Shown here: piece by piece, positions 7,988 to 17,616 of the stretch
Numbering within the stretch: position 1 is the stretch's first letter
Layout: each line of letters starts with the position of its first letter
Source: Terriglobia bacterium
Lineage (GTDB): Bacteria; Acidobacteriota; Terriglobia; UBA7540
Assembly: GCA_030038235.1 (NCBI GenBank)
Contig: JASHPE010000306.1
Coordinates: 1 to 44,156 of the forward strand
Reading direction: 5' to 3'
DNA: 44,156 nucleotides
The notes under the pieces: model-generated
What the model was told of the DNA's origin: nothing
Seen by the model: the letters and a program-made list of their open reading frames with translations, nothing else
Database searches by the model: none
Translations under genes and position numbers: made by a program

Positions 7988-9265
7988 CTATCGGTGCGCG
8001 TATACCGTGGTGTTGGGATTGTAGTTCTTCCAATCGAACCAGTAATCCTTGATCGCATCCACCTGCTCCAGACAGGTGCCCGCGGCCTTGCCCGAAATCG
8101 CGCAGCCCCGGAAGTCCCAGGCGCTCGACGTGGGCTCGTCCATCATCAGCGGACCGTTCGCCGCTTGCTTCAGCCAGGCGGCGTCCGCCGGATGCGACTG
8201 CACATCGTCAAGAGTACGGTAGAACGCCGGCGCTCCCTCCACGCCCGGAATGCGATCGCGAAAGACGCGCACCGAGTGTCCGTCCGGACCCACCAGCAGC
8301 AGCACCGGCTCCGTGCCCACCTTATCCAACACCAGCTTCTCCTTAAGGACCTCGTCGTAGAGAAAGGCACGGCTGCCGCCGAACGCGCGAACGCCGATCA
8401 TCAGGCTGCGCGGCTCCAGACCCAGTTTCGGATCGGCATAGCTCAGGACGATAGGCTCCTTCCGGATGCTGACTTCCCAGTCCTTCTTGGAGTAGTCGGA
8501 CGCATATTTGGCGACGTCCTTAAAGACCAGGCCTTGCGGCTCCTCGGCCGCCCACAGGCCGAACGAGAGCTCGTCGGACGAGACCAGCGTCAGGCGCCAA
8601 CCCGCCAGCGGACCCGCGACGGCGGCGCCCGTGATCTGCTGCCAGTAAGAGCCGGTCTGGTCGTCGCGCATCAGGAAGTTCTGATTGTTGATGCCGGCCA
8701 GATGAAAAGTGAGAACGAGGCCGCCCGTTTCGCGCTCCCACACCAGACCGGTGTGGCAGAGCGTTCAATAGGTGGCGACGATGGGCTCGCGGCCCACAAC
8801 GTCGTTCACAATGTGGTGGTAGGAAATGCTGCGGATGGGATAAGCGCGCGCGCTGCCATTCACCTTCACGGCGATCACCATTTCGTCGGCGTCGAGCTTC
8901 ACCTGCTGAGGAGCCACAAAGACGGGCTGCCCGGCCGGATGGAACATCAACTCGTAGATGTTCACGCGCGTGAGGACCGCAAAAGTGCAGGCGAGGAAAG
9001 CGCCGGTGATCGCCCAGATGCGTCGCCGCCGGCGCGTTTCCAAGACCAGGAACGCCAGCAATCCGGCGAGCGCGCACAGGGCGCACACCAACTCGACGCG
9101 CGGCCGAACCTGAATCACGGCCAGAGCCGCTGCCAGTTCGCGGGCTCCCTGATGGCGGAACGGCCGGATGACGTAGACGGGGTAAGCGAAGCCGGCAAAC
9201 GCCACCAGCAGCGAGGCAATCAGCAGCGCCAGAGAGACGATTTTCGCAACCCGTGACTGTGTCAA
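7988..9265 (-). CDS. DUF3179 membrane protein, predicted selenoprotein (TGA at 8767-8765 read as Sec)
   Basis: Read through one in-frame TGA, the frame gives 425 residues. The N-terminal third holds three or four membrane segments (VSLALLIASLLVAFAGFAY; LVCALCALAGLLAFLVL; ITGAFLACTFAVL). A DUF3179 domain follows: GSARAYPIRSISYHHIVNDV, then PIVATY-U-TLCHTGLVW, and VLTFHLAGINNQNFL. In the family this site is normally TYCPLC, so the TGA (residue 167) falls exactly on the first Cys of a C-x-x-C pair, and homology continues in the same frame after it. A SECIS-like hairpin begins one base after the TGA. The TTG start at 9265 is preferred because AAAGGA lies 7 nt upstream; GTG 9286 is the alternative. 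The function of DUF3179 is unknown; the site suggests thiol/selenol redox or metal chemistry at the membrane. A gene finder would split it at 8765. Confidence 0.85.
8733..8763 (-). promoter_or_regulatory. SECIS-like hairpin after the DUF3179 UGA
   Basis: In the mRNA, CGCUC (8763-8759) pairs with GAGCG (8737-8733), two bases UG bulge, and CCACACC (8756-8750) pairs with GGUGUGG (8744-8738). The apical loop is GGUCU. The loop begins 15 nt after the UGA. The E. coli fdhF SECIS also presents GGUCU in its apical loop and is read by SelB. Twelve base pairs in 31 nt with this loop are unlikely by chance. Confidence 0.85.
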
Positions 9266-9286
9266 GCGCGCGTCCTTTCGTAGCAC

Positions 9287-9979
9287 CTGAGCATAGCATG
9301 GCGAACTTGCCGCTGTTCCTGATAGGAAGAATCCGGCTTGCGACCAACGTGACCGAGCGTCGCTTCTGCCCTCAGAGGTCTGGTGGCTACACGACTCGAT
9401 CTGGGTTGTCCGTGGACGGAATTGGTTCCACGATTCCTGACGAATCGCACGAGGCTGGCTCGTGCTCCAAATGCTTGATTCTTAATGTTATGTGTGGAAG
9501 TCAGGGCTCGGGACTCGAAACTGCCGGCCCGGTCGCGGCCGGCTCGGCCACCCCGGACCGTTCGAAAACGCGTCAGGGATCAGCGAGCGCCTTTCTCCTT
9601 TGGCGCAGGCTGTGAGCGATGGAGGTAATTACTCCGTTTCGCCTTGAGGAACCGTAACGAGTTGTTTACCCTTGATGGTGACCTAGCGGTCAACCACCCG
9701 AAGGGGGGGCGCCGGGTTTTCTCCTTTTATCCCGACGCCCCCTGTCGTCTATTCAGCCATCTGGTCACGTTCACGGGCAATTCTGCGGGACCGGTCCATG
9801 CTCGGCAACTCTCTTGCCGATTCGCGCGAGGGCCTGACTCCACAACTCAGGCTTGATTTCGAAGGTCAGTCTGGCGAGCACCGAGCCATTCCTCAAATCC
9901 TTCTCAGCGCCGTTCAGCAGGTTCTGAAACGGAACGCGGGTGTTTGGAACGTATGCCCCGCGCGGGAATCTAACGGTCA
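9287..9979. other. Intergenic region between DUF3179 gene and ABC exporter
   Basis: No convincing gene is visible on either strand in 693 nt. One G/C-rich hairpin is present near 9703-9752: a GGGGGCG run pairs with CGCCCCC across a T-rich centre. It could act as a terminator or a leader structure. The sequence directly before the ABC exporter start lacks a strong ribosome site. Confidence 0.45.
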
Positions 9980-11887
<1,908 letters not shown>

Positions 11888-11921
11888 GGCTCAGCGTTCT
11901 CTGTGCCTCGAACAAGCTTCA

Positions 11922-11955
11922 ACACAGAGTTCGCGGAGCTCAGTGAACTCCGTGT
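11922..11955 (+). terminator. Hairpin downstream of the ABC exporter
   Basis: ACACAGAGTTC (11922-11932) pairs with GAACTCCGTGT (11945-11955), 11 pairs with one mismatch and a 12-nt loop. It is followed by TTGGTCTTTTCC. It starts 35 nt after the ABC exporter stop, so it may end that transcript, although the T tract is interrupted. Confidence 0.5.
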
Positions 11956-12120
11956 TTGGTCTTTTCCTGGCCACAAGGGCCACAGAGTTAACACGCGAAT
12001 TCCCGGTTCGTACCCTGAACCCTACCCCGACTTTGAAATTGATGACTGGCTGGGGAAGGAAACAATGAAGGAAGCACTAACACTCCGGGAAAAGAACAAG
12101 CGAGCCCGTTCTGAAGTCCT

Positions 12121-12218
12121 CGCAGTCAACAGTCGACAGTCCACGATAGGAGGGGCGGACCCCGGAAATCCGAAACTACACTCGACGACCGTACTGTCAA
12201 CTGTGGACTGCTAAACTG
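12121..12218. repeat. Two facing heptamer arrays at the end of ubiE
   Basis: The left array reads cgcagtc, aacagtc, gacagtc (12121-12141). The right array reads gtactgt, caactgt, ggactgc, taaactg (12191-12218) and is roughly the inverse of the left one (ACAGTC against GACTGT). The right array overlaps the ubiE stop codon. Together they can fold as a long-range hairpin across a 49-nt centre. The rest of the 11888-12210 gap shows no gene. Confidence 0.55.
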
Positions 12219-12933
12219 TTGACTTCTTCCCCTTCATCGCCCAATGCAGCCCGATGCCGCCCAGAATGTAGGCGCGCGCCTCCACTTGGGCATAGCCCAT
12301 GCCCCGTAGCAGCGAGGAGAAGTCGCCGATGGAGACGAAGCTGCGCAGCGAGTCGGGAATGTAGGTATAGACGCGTGGACGTCCATGCAGCAGCAGGCCC
12401 CAGAAGCCGCCTTGCAGGTACAAATAGGAGAGGTAAAGCCGGCGCAGGATGCGATTGGCAGGCAGGAAGAAATCGAGACTCACCATGAGGCCGCCGGGCC
12501 GCGTCACACGCCCGATTTCCCGCAGCGCCGCCTTGAGATCGGGGAAGTTGCGCAGCCCATACCCCACAAAGACACAATGAAACGTGGCGTCGCCGAAAGG
12601 CAGATGAAGAGCGTCAGCGCAGACTGCTTCACGGACGCCACGCTCGCGCGCGAGACGCACCATTCTCTCGGTCAGATCCACGGCGACCGGCGTCGATTGC
12701 GGCAGGCGCTGGCGCACGAGCTGGGAGAAATCTCCGGTGCCGGACGCGAGGTCCAAAACCACAGCATCGGCAGGGAGCGCCCCATTCTCAATCAGGCGCT
12801 CGACGCCACGACGCTTCCAGCGGCGATCCATCCCATACGAGAAAAGGCGGGTGACGAAGTCGTATCGCGGCGCAATGGTGGTGAACATCGCGCGCATCAG
12901 GCGGGAGTCCTGGCGCTCGTCGGGAGGCTTCAT
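12211..12933 (-). CDS. ubiE: UbiE/MenG-type demethylmenaquinone/ubiquinone C-methyltransferase
   Basis: A 240-residue SAM-dependent methyltransferase of the UbiE/MenG family. It methylates demethylmenaquinone (or the ubiquinone precursor) in the last steps of respiratory quinone synthesis. Visible motifs are MFTTIAPRYDFVTRLFSYGMDRRWKR at the start, the SAM-binding VLDLASGTGDFS (about 58-69), VAVDLTERMV and FGDATFHCVFVGYGLRNFPD. An acidobacterium would use menaquinone, so the MenG role is likelier. No other menaquinone gene is adjacent. The ATG directly abuts a heptamer array and has no evident Shine-Dalgarno sequence. Confidence 0.88.
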   Translation of the reverse strand: MKPPDERQDSRLMRAMFTTIAPRYDFVTRLFSYGMDRRWKRRGVERLIENGALPADAVVLDLASGTGDFSQLVRQRLPQSTPVAVDLTERMVRLARERGVREAVCADALHLPFGDATFHCVFVGYGLRNFPDLKAALREIGRVTRPGGLMVSLDFFLPANRILRRLYLSYLYLQGGFWGLLLHGRPRVYTYIPDSLRSFVSIGDFSSLLRGMGYAQVEARAYILGGIGLHWAMKGKKSTV

Positions 12934-12988
12934 TCGGTGTTCGGTTCTCGGTGTTCGGTTTCTGGTGTTCGATCTTCAGGTTCCCAGA
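12933..12988. repeat. Degenerate heptamer array (8 units) abutting the ubiE start codon
   Basis: Units are ttcggtg, ttcggtt, ctcggtg, ttcggtt, tctggtg, ttcgatc, ttcaggt, tcccaga. The array occupies the position where the ubiE ribosome site and leader should be. It is the cleanest of the arrays in this window. Confidence 0.7.
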
Positions 12989-13067
12989 TGGCAATCCCTT
13001 ACGGTGGCCCGCGTAACTCACGGGCGGGGCGAAGCTACCTGACGAGCCCCGAGTCCCGAGTCCGGCC

Positions 13068-13388
13068 CTAAGGGCGTTCCTGGCCGTCGTACTCTTCAGG
13101 AACGTCGTCCTCGGGGACTTCGTGGGTTCTGACCGGACCCTCGTCCGCGTCCGGGGCGTCTTCAACACCGCTGATGATGCCGGCCTCGTACGATTGCCCT
13201 TCTTCAAGCAGTTCATCCACGCTCTCGGAGTCGGCGTCGGCGATGCCTGACAGCCCCTGGAGATCACCGGCCTGACCTGCGACGTTCGAGCCCCGTCCGT
13301 CGCGTTCCGTCTCGGGGCCGAATCCTTCCTGCCGGCCTGCCACGTCGCCGTCGATCTCATTCTCGTTATGTGGGCGCCTCTTGCTCAT
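13068..13388 (-). CDS. Small acidic conserved protein, unknown function
   Basis: A 106-residue, very acidic, hydrophilic protein beginning MSKRRPHNENEIDGDVAG. The C-terminal half (DSESVDELLEEGQSYEAGII, then VEDAPDADEGPVRTHEVPED and DVPEEY) has the look of a conserved bacterial family that I recall but cannot name with certainty. No membrane segment, signal or catalytic motif is visible. The start at 13388 is chosen because the conserved-looking sequence begins there; GAAGG lies close upstream. It may be a cytosolic stress or regulatory protein, but nothing in the sequence decides that. Confidence 0.65.
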   Translation of the reverse strand: MSKRRPHNENEIDGDVAGRQEGFGPETERDGRGSNVAGQAGDLQGLSGIADADSESVDELLEEGQSYEAGIISGVEDAPDADEGPVRTHEVPEDDVPEEYDGQERP

Positions 13389-13626
13389 GCCTTCAATATA
13401 ACACTTGCGAGGGCCGAGCGGCGCACGGGTACTACCCTGACCTCCACGGGCCACAACCTCGATGCTGACGCTCTTCGGGCGGCTGGGCATTGCGGGCTCT
13501 TTGCGGCCCCAGTATCCAACGGCATGTGATAACCGTGCGATACTGGGCGTTCGCCGGGCGAGGCGCTCTTGACTACTGGAGGCCATCACCTCGCCAGAAA
13601 GCCGATGACGCATCGAGGCCCGTCTA

Positions 13627-14991
13627 TTGCCTGAACCCCTGACCCAGCCCGCAACGCACCCCGCACGGCCACACCTGCGTCCGGTACTCGGGCTCGGCGA
13701 CCTGATCTTCTACGGGATTGTCATCGTTCAGCCGGTGGCCGCAGTCACCCTTTACGGGATTGCCGAGCAACTCTCCGGCGGACACGTGGCTGACACGTTG
13801 ATCGTCAGCATGGTGCCGGCGCTGCTGACCGCCGTCAGTTACGGACGCCTGGCGGCGCTCTATCCCGCGGCAGGTTCCGCATACACCTACGCGGCGCGGG
13901 CGATCAATCCTTTTGCCGGATTTCTGGCCGGATGGGCTATGCTGCTTGGCTACATCTTCATGCCTCTCATCAACGTTATTTACGGAGCGGTGACGCTGCG
14001 CCGCGAATTCCCTGCCCTGCCTTACACGCTGGCTGCCCTGGGATTCGCGCTGCTGATCACCGTGCTCAACCTCTGCGGCATCCGCTGGACGGCGCGCGCC
14101 AACGAGCTGATGCTGGCGGGAATGTGCGCCGTGATCGCCATCTTCGCCGTGCTCGCCGTGCATTATCTCTTCCACATGCAGGGCTGGGGCGGCGTGTTCT
14201 CCACGGCGCCTTTCTGGAATCCGCAAACGTTCAACCTGCGGGCCTTCGCCACCACAACGTCATTTGCGGCGCTCACCTACATCGGATTCGACAGCGTCAC
14301 CACGCTCGCCGAGGACGTCCGCAATCCCCGCCGCAACGTGCTGCTGGCAGTGGTGCTGGTGGTGATCATCACCGCGCTGCTCAGCGGCGCGCAAGTGTAT
14401 CTCGCGCACCAGGTGTGGCCGCAGTACGGATCCTTCCCCAACGCCGAGACGGCCTTCATGGACGTCTACGGACGCGTAGGCGGCGCGCCCCTGTTTCACG
14501 CCATGGCGATCGTGCTGATCGTCGCCTGTTTCGGGTCCGCGCTCAGCGGGCAGGTGGCGGCGGCCCGGATTCTGTTCGGCATGGGCCGCGACGGCGTCCT
14601 GCCCCATGCCTTCGCGCGCGTGAATTTGCGCCGCGGCACGCCGGCGGTCGGTCTGATCGCGATCGGCGTGCTGAGTTTCGCGGTCTCCGGCGTGCTCAAT
14701 TTCGAGAGAGCGTCGGAGGTGCTCAACTCCGGAGCGTTTGCGGCCTACATGGCGGTCGACCTCGCAGCGTTCTGGCAGTTTTACCTGAACGGCGGCCCTG
14801 ATCGCCGATTCTGGCACGACGCCGCCGCGCCTCTCGGCGGGCTCGTCTCCTGCCTCGCCATCTGGCTCAGCCTGCCGCGACTCGCGCTGATGGTAGGCGC
14901 CCTCTGGCTCGCCGGCGGTGTGGTGCTGGGAGCGTTCAAGGCGCGCAAGCTGAGTGTGGATGAGATTGCGGCTGATTTCTCTGCGGAGTGA
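13627..14991 (+). CDS. APC family amino acid/polyamine permease
   Basis: A 454-residue integral membrane protein with about 12 helices, of the amino acid-polyamine-organocation superfamily. Helix 1 shows GLGDLIFYGIVIVQPVAAVT, followed by YGRLAALYPAAGSAYTYAAR and FAGFLAGWAMLLGY, the pattern of putrescine importer-like members (PuuP type). Helix 6 includes TSFAALTYIGFDSVTTLAED. It would import amino acids or polyamines by proton symport. The start is a TTG at 13627 with GAGG 8 nt upstream; no in-frame ATG lies near. It stands alone, divergent from the small acidic protein. Confidence 0.88.
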   Translation: MPEPLTQPATHPARPHLRPVLGLGDLIFYGIVIVQPVAAVTLYGIAEQLSGGHVADTLIVSMVPALLTAVSYGRLAALYPAAGSAYTYAARAINPFAGFLAGWAMLLGYIFMPLINVIYGAVTLRREFPALPYTLAALGFALLITVLNLCGIRWTARANELMLAGMCAVIAIFAVLAVHYLFHMQGWGGVFSTAPFWNPQTFNLRAFATTTSFAALTYIGFDSVTTLAEDVRNPRRNVLLAVVLVVIITALLSGAQVYLAHQVWPQYGSFPNAETAFMDVYGRVGGAPLFHAMAIVLIVACFGSALSGQVAAARILFGMGRDGVLPHAFARVNLRRGTPAVGLIAIGVLSFAVSGVLNFERASEVLNSGAFAAYMAVDLAAFWQFYLNGGPDRRFWHDAAAPLGGLVSCLAIWLSLPRLALMVGALWLAGGVVLGAFKARKLSVDEIAADFSAE

Positions 14992-15034
14992 CGATTGGGC
15001 CAGGGTAATAAATCCCGCTCTCTTCACGTCCGTT

Positions 15035-15076
15035 ATCTTGAGCAGATATGGAGATCCTTCGCCCTGCTCAGGATGA
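15035..15076. repeat. Dispersed palindromic repeat
   Basis: ATCTTGAGCAG (15035-15045) and CTGCTCAGGAT (15064-15074) are near-perfect inverted arms around GAGATCCTTCGCC. This type of imperfect palindrome is seen between genes in many bacterial genomes. It lies between the APC permease and the LolA-like gene. Confidence 0.55.
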
Positions 15077-15142
15077 CATCGAACAGGCATGACGAGACAA
15101 AGAGGCGCTGCTGCTGCAACCACTAGCTGCATCAAACAGACC

Positions 15143-16690
15143 ATGATCCGCAAGCGACTCCTGGCAGCGGCGCTGGCCGCCATGACCTCTGTTGCCGCCT
15201 CACAACTTTCGTATTGCCGCGAGGCCGGCCCGAACCCGAATCAAGTCATCGACGCGTCGATCCGCGTTCAAGGGGGCTCCAAGCGCCTCGCCGCGCTCCG
15301 CACCGTGGAATATCAGGGGACGCTCACGGATCCCACCGGCAAGACGACCGGAAGCTATACGCTGATCCTCGAACAACCCAATCGGCTCTACGAAGAGGTG
15401 ACGATCGGAAATCAAACCACGCGCGAAGCCTACAACGGCAAGTCCGCCTGGCGGCAGGACAGCGCCGGCCTGCGGACCCTTACCGGCACTGATGGCACGA
15501 TGCTGGAAGCCGCCGCGCACTACCGCAACGACCGGCTAGTGCACTATCGCAAGGAAAGGGTCCGCCTGCTCGCCCTCGGCGATGAGACCGTTCGCGGACA
15601 TACCGGCGAGCGCCTGGAGGTGACAACGTCGGCCGGCGTAAAGCGTGAAATCGCCATCGACGATTCGACCCACCTCGTGCTCGAAGAGTTGGTCCCGGGC
15701 TCAGCCGCGGGCAGCGGTTCCGGGCAGGACCCGGCCCACGACGATACCCGCATCTTCTATGACGACTACCGCCCTGTGGAAGGCATCCCGGAACCGTACC
15801 GCATCGAGTTCGTGGCGCCCGATCACGATTGGATCGTAACGATGACGCACGTGCTGCACAATCCCGCGGTCAATGATTCCGTGTTTGCGTTTCCGGCCAA
15901 GACTGGGCGCCCTCTGCCGGACATCGCCGTGCTGCTCCACTCCGTCGACGATCATCAGAAAGCCATCGAGAAGCTGGTGGAACAATACACCTGCGACAAG
16001 ACATCGGAGAATTTCGAGGTGGACTCGCACGGCGCGCTCAAATCGAAGGACACCGAGGAGGCTCAGGTGTTCTACCTCGACGGCGACGAGGTGGACCGTG
16101 TGGTGAAGAAGAACGGCAAGCCCTTGAGCCCCGCCGAAGAGCAGAAGCAGGACGAGCGCATCCAGAAAAAGGTACGCGACTACGAAAAGCGTCAGGCCAA
16201 GGCGGCGAAGCAGGGCGAGGATCCGAAGAAGAACGACGATGACATCCCGGTCTCGGACTTTCTTCGCATGGACCGCTTCACCAATCCACGCTGGGAAACG
16301 TTCCGGGGCCACGAAGTGATCGTCTTCGATTTCGCGCCCAATCCCGACTATAAACCCGCCAAAACCACGGAACGATTCGTCCACCAACTCTCGGGCGCCG
16401 TCTGGATCGACCAACAGGACGCCGAGGTGGTGCGCCTCGAAGCCTACATGGACAAGTCATTCAAGCTGGCCGACGGCCTTTTCGCTTCGATACAGAAAGG
16501 CTCAGCGGCCGTCTTCGAGCAGACGAAAGTCAACAATGAAGTCTGGCTCCCTTCCTACCTCGAAGTCCACTTCAACGCGAAGGTGCTGCTTTTCAAGGGT
16601 CTCAGCGGCAACTTTACGCAGCGTTATTCGAATTATCAGAAATTCCGGGTGGAGACGGTCACGCGGACAGCGCCGCCGAAATCGAATTGA
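15143..16690 (+). CDS. Exported LolA-like protein of unknown function
   Basis: A 515-residue protein with an N-terminal signal (MIRKRLLAAALAAMTSVAAS). The first half (ASIRVQGGSKRLAALRTVEY, YEEVTIGNQTTREAYNGKSA, FPAKTGRPLPDI) resembles the beta-rich outer-membrane lipoprotein-sorting (LolA/LolB-like) fold found in many acidobacterial periplasmic proteins. The second half has a long charged helix (about 340-390, rich in Lys, Glu, Asp and Gln), then another beta-rich part (VWIDQQDAEVVRLEAYMDKS). Two LolA-like units joined by a linker is the simplest reading. The start at 15143 gives the signal peptide; the frame is open further upstream without a signal. Substrate and role are unknown. Confidence 0.7.
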   Translation: MIRKRLLAAALAAMTSVAASQLSYCREAGPNPNQVIDASIRVQGGSKRLAALRTVEYQGTLTDPTGKTTGSYTLILEQPNRLYEEVTIGNQTTREAYNGKSAWRQDSAGLRTLTGTDGTMLEAAAHYRNDRLVHYRKERVRLLALGDETVRGHTGERLEVTTSAGVKREIAIDDSTHLVLEELVPGSAAGSGSGQDPAHDDTRIFYDDYRPVEGIPEPYRIEFVAPDHDWIVTMTHVLHNPAVNDSVFAFPAKTGRPLPDIAVLLHSVDDHQKAIEKLVEQYTCDKTSENFEVDSHGALKSKDTEEAQVFYLDGDEVDRVVKKNGKPLSPAEEQKQDERIQKKVRDYEKRQAKAAKQGEDPKKNDDDIPVSDFLRMDRFTNPRWETFRGHEVIVFDFAPNPDYKPAKTTERFVHQLSGAVWIDQQDAEVVRLEAYMDKSFKLADGLFASIQKGSAAVFEQTKVNNEVWLPSYLEVHFNAKVLLFKGLSGNFTQRYSNYQKFRVETVTRTAPPKSN

Positions 16691-16775
16691 CATGGAACGT
16701 TGTTTCGGATTATCTGGCTTCGTGCGAGGGTGTTACAAGGACCATCCGATGACACGACAGCGAAGGGAGACAAAC

Positions 16776-17159
16776 ATGAAACGACTCGTAATCGCGCTGG
16801 CGGCAGCGCTCGTTGCCGCAGCATTCAGCATTCCGGCCCTGGCCGGGGCGGGTAGCGTCGAGACCCTGAAGGGCTACGTCACGGACACCTATTGCGGCTT
16901 CAATCGCGTCAGCCGGCCGCCGACCAAGGAGTGCACGCTGAAGTGCGTTAAGGACGATCACGCCAAGTACGCGCTCTTCAATTTTGCCGACAAGAAGGTC
17001 TACATCCTGAATCCGCAGGACGAAGCCGCGAAGTACGCGGGTCAGACGGTGGTGGTGAAAGGAACGGTGGGCGGGAACGAGCAGTTCACAACCATGAAGG
17101 GCTCTGATTCAGGGGCGATCTTCACCGCGTCGTCCATCACGCCGGTCGAGGGCAAGTAA
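16776..17159 (+). CDS. Small exported protein of unknown function
   Basis: A 127-residue protein with a clear signal peptide (MKRLVIALAAALVAAAFSIP, cut near ALAGA) and a compact beta-rich mature part: VETLKGYVTDTYCGFNR, KECTLKCVKDDHAKYALFNF, YAGQTVVVKGTV. Three Cys residues (Y-C-G, C-T-L-K-C) could form a disulphide or bind metal. The pattern matches small acidobacterial secreted proteins with a D-x-x-C-G signature near the mature N-terminus. GGGAGA lies 7 nt before the ATG. It starts 85 nt after the LolA-like gene on the same strand and may be co-transcribed. Confidence 0.75.
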   Translation: MKRLVIALAAALVAAAFSIPALAGAGSVETLKGYVTDTYCGFNRVSRPPTKECTLKCVKDDHAKYALFNFADKKVYILNPQDEAAKYAGQTVVVKGTVGGNEQFTTMKGSDSGAIFTASSITPVEGK

Positions 17160-17216
17160 CAATTGCTGACCGCTCACGCGCTTGATTGATTCGGTATGGG
17201 AAATGTGTCCAGGGCG

Positions 17217-17375
17217 CTACCGTCCGTCCTTCTGCCTTTCCTTCTCCCTGATTTTTTCTTCCTGCCTCGGACTGGGCTTGATGGGCGGCCGCGGCTGGTC
17301 GGGCATCGGGTCCGTCTGAATCGGACCGGTGTTCGGATGCCGGGGCGGTAACTTCGGAAGCTTCTCCTCTGCCAT
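17217..17375 (-). CDS. Putative small proline-rich charged protein
   Basis: A 52-residue frame beginning MAEEKLPKLPPRHPNTGPIQ, rich in Pro, Lys, Arg and Glu, without hydrophobic segments. GAGGAG stands 7 nt before the ATG, a good ribosome site, which is the main reason to list it. It resembles no family I can name. The rest of the 17160-17616 gap holds only the heptamer array described separately. Confidence 0.4.
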   Translation of the reverse strand: MAEEKLPKLPPRHPNTGPIQTDPMPDQPRPPIKPSPRQEEKIREKERQKDGR

Positions 17376-17552
17376 AACGTGCTCTCCTCGCGGCTCCTCG
17401 CCGCACATAGAGTTCGATTGCTTGCCGGCGGCGACCGGATGCAGCGTTCGAACGTCTCGCATCGCTGAATTGCCTTGGGAATGAGCTGCGGCTCAGGGAG
17501 CTTCGTACACAACCCCTCAACTTCTTCGCGGCGCGCGACGATCTTGCTTGCC

Positions 17553-17590
17553 CGTCACTCGCCACTCGCCACTTGTCACTCGTGGCCACT
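17553..17590. repeat. Degenerate heptamer array near the VWFA gene stop
   Basis: Units are cgtcact, cgccact, cgccact, tgtcact, then an expanded cgtggccact. It lies 27 nt downstream of the VWFA-domain gene stop codon. Confidence 0.55.
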
Positions 17591-17616
17591 TTGGTTCTGG
17601 CCGAAGGCCGCGCCAG

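Noticed and set aside
8765-8767. TGA as a true stop or sequencing frameshift splitting the DUF3179 gene into two
   Set aside because: The frame is unchanged on both sides, the codon replaces a conserved Cys, and a SECIS-like hairpin follows at once. A frameshift would change frame, and a plain stop would cut the conserved domain.
9253-9615. A 120-codon plus-strand frame after the DUF3179 start
   Set aside because: It shows no ribosome site, its composition is unlike its neighbours and no family is recognised.
12933-12988. Heptamer arrays as a CRISPR or a microsatellite artefact
   Set aside because: Units are 7 nt without spacers, so not CRISPR. The same period with different units at many loci argues against an assembly artefact.
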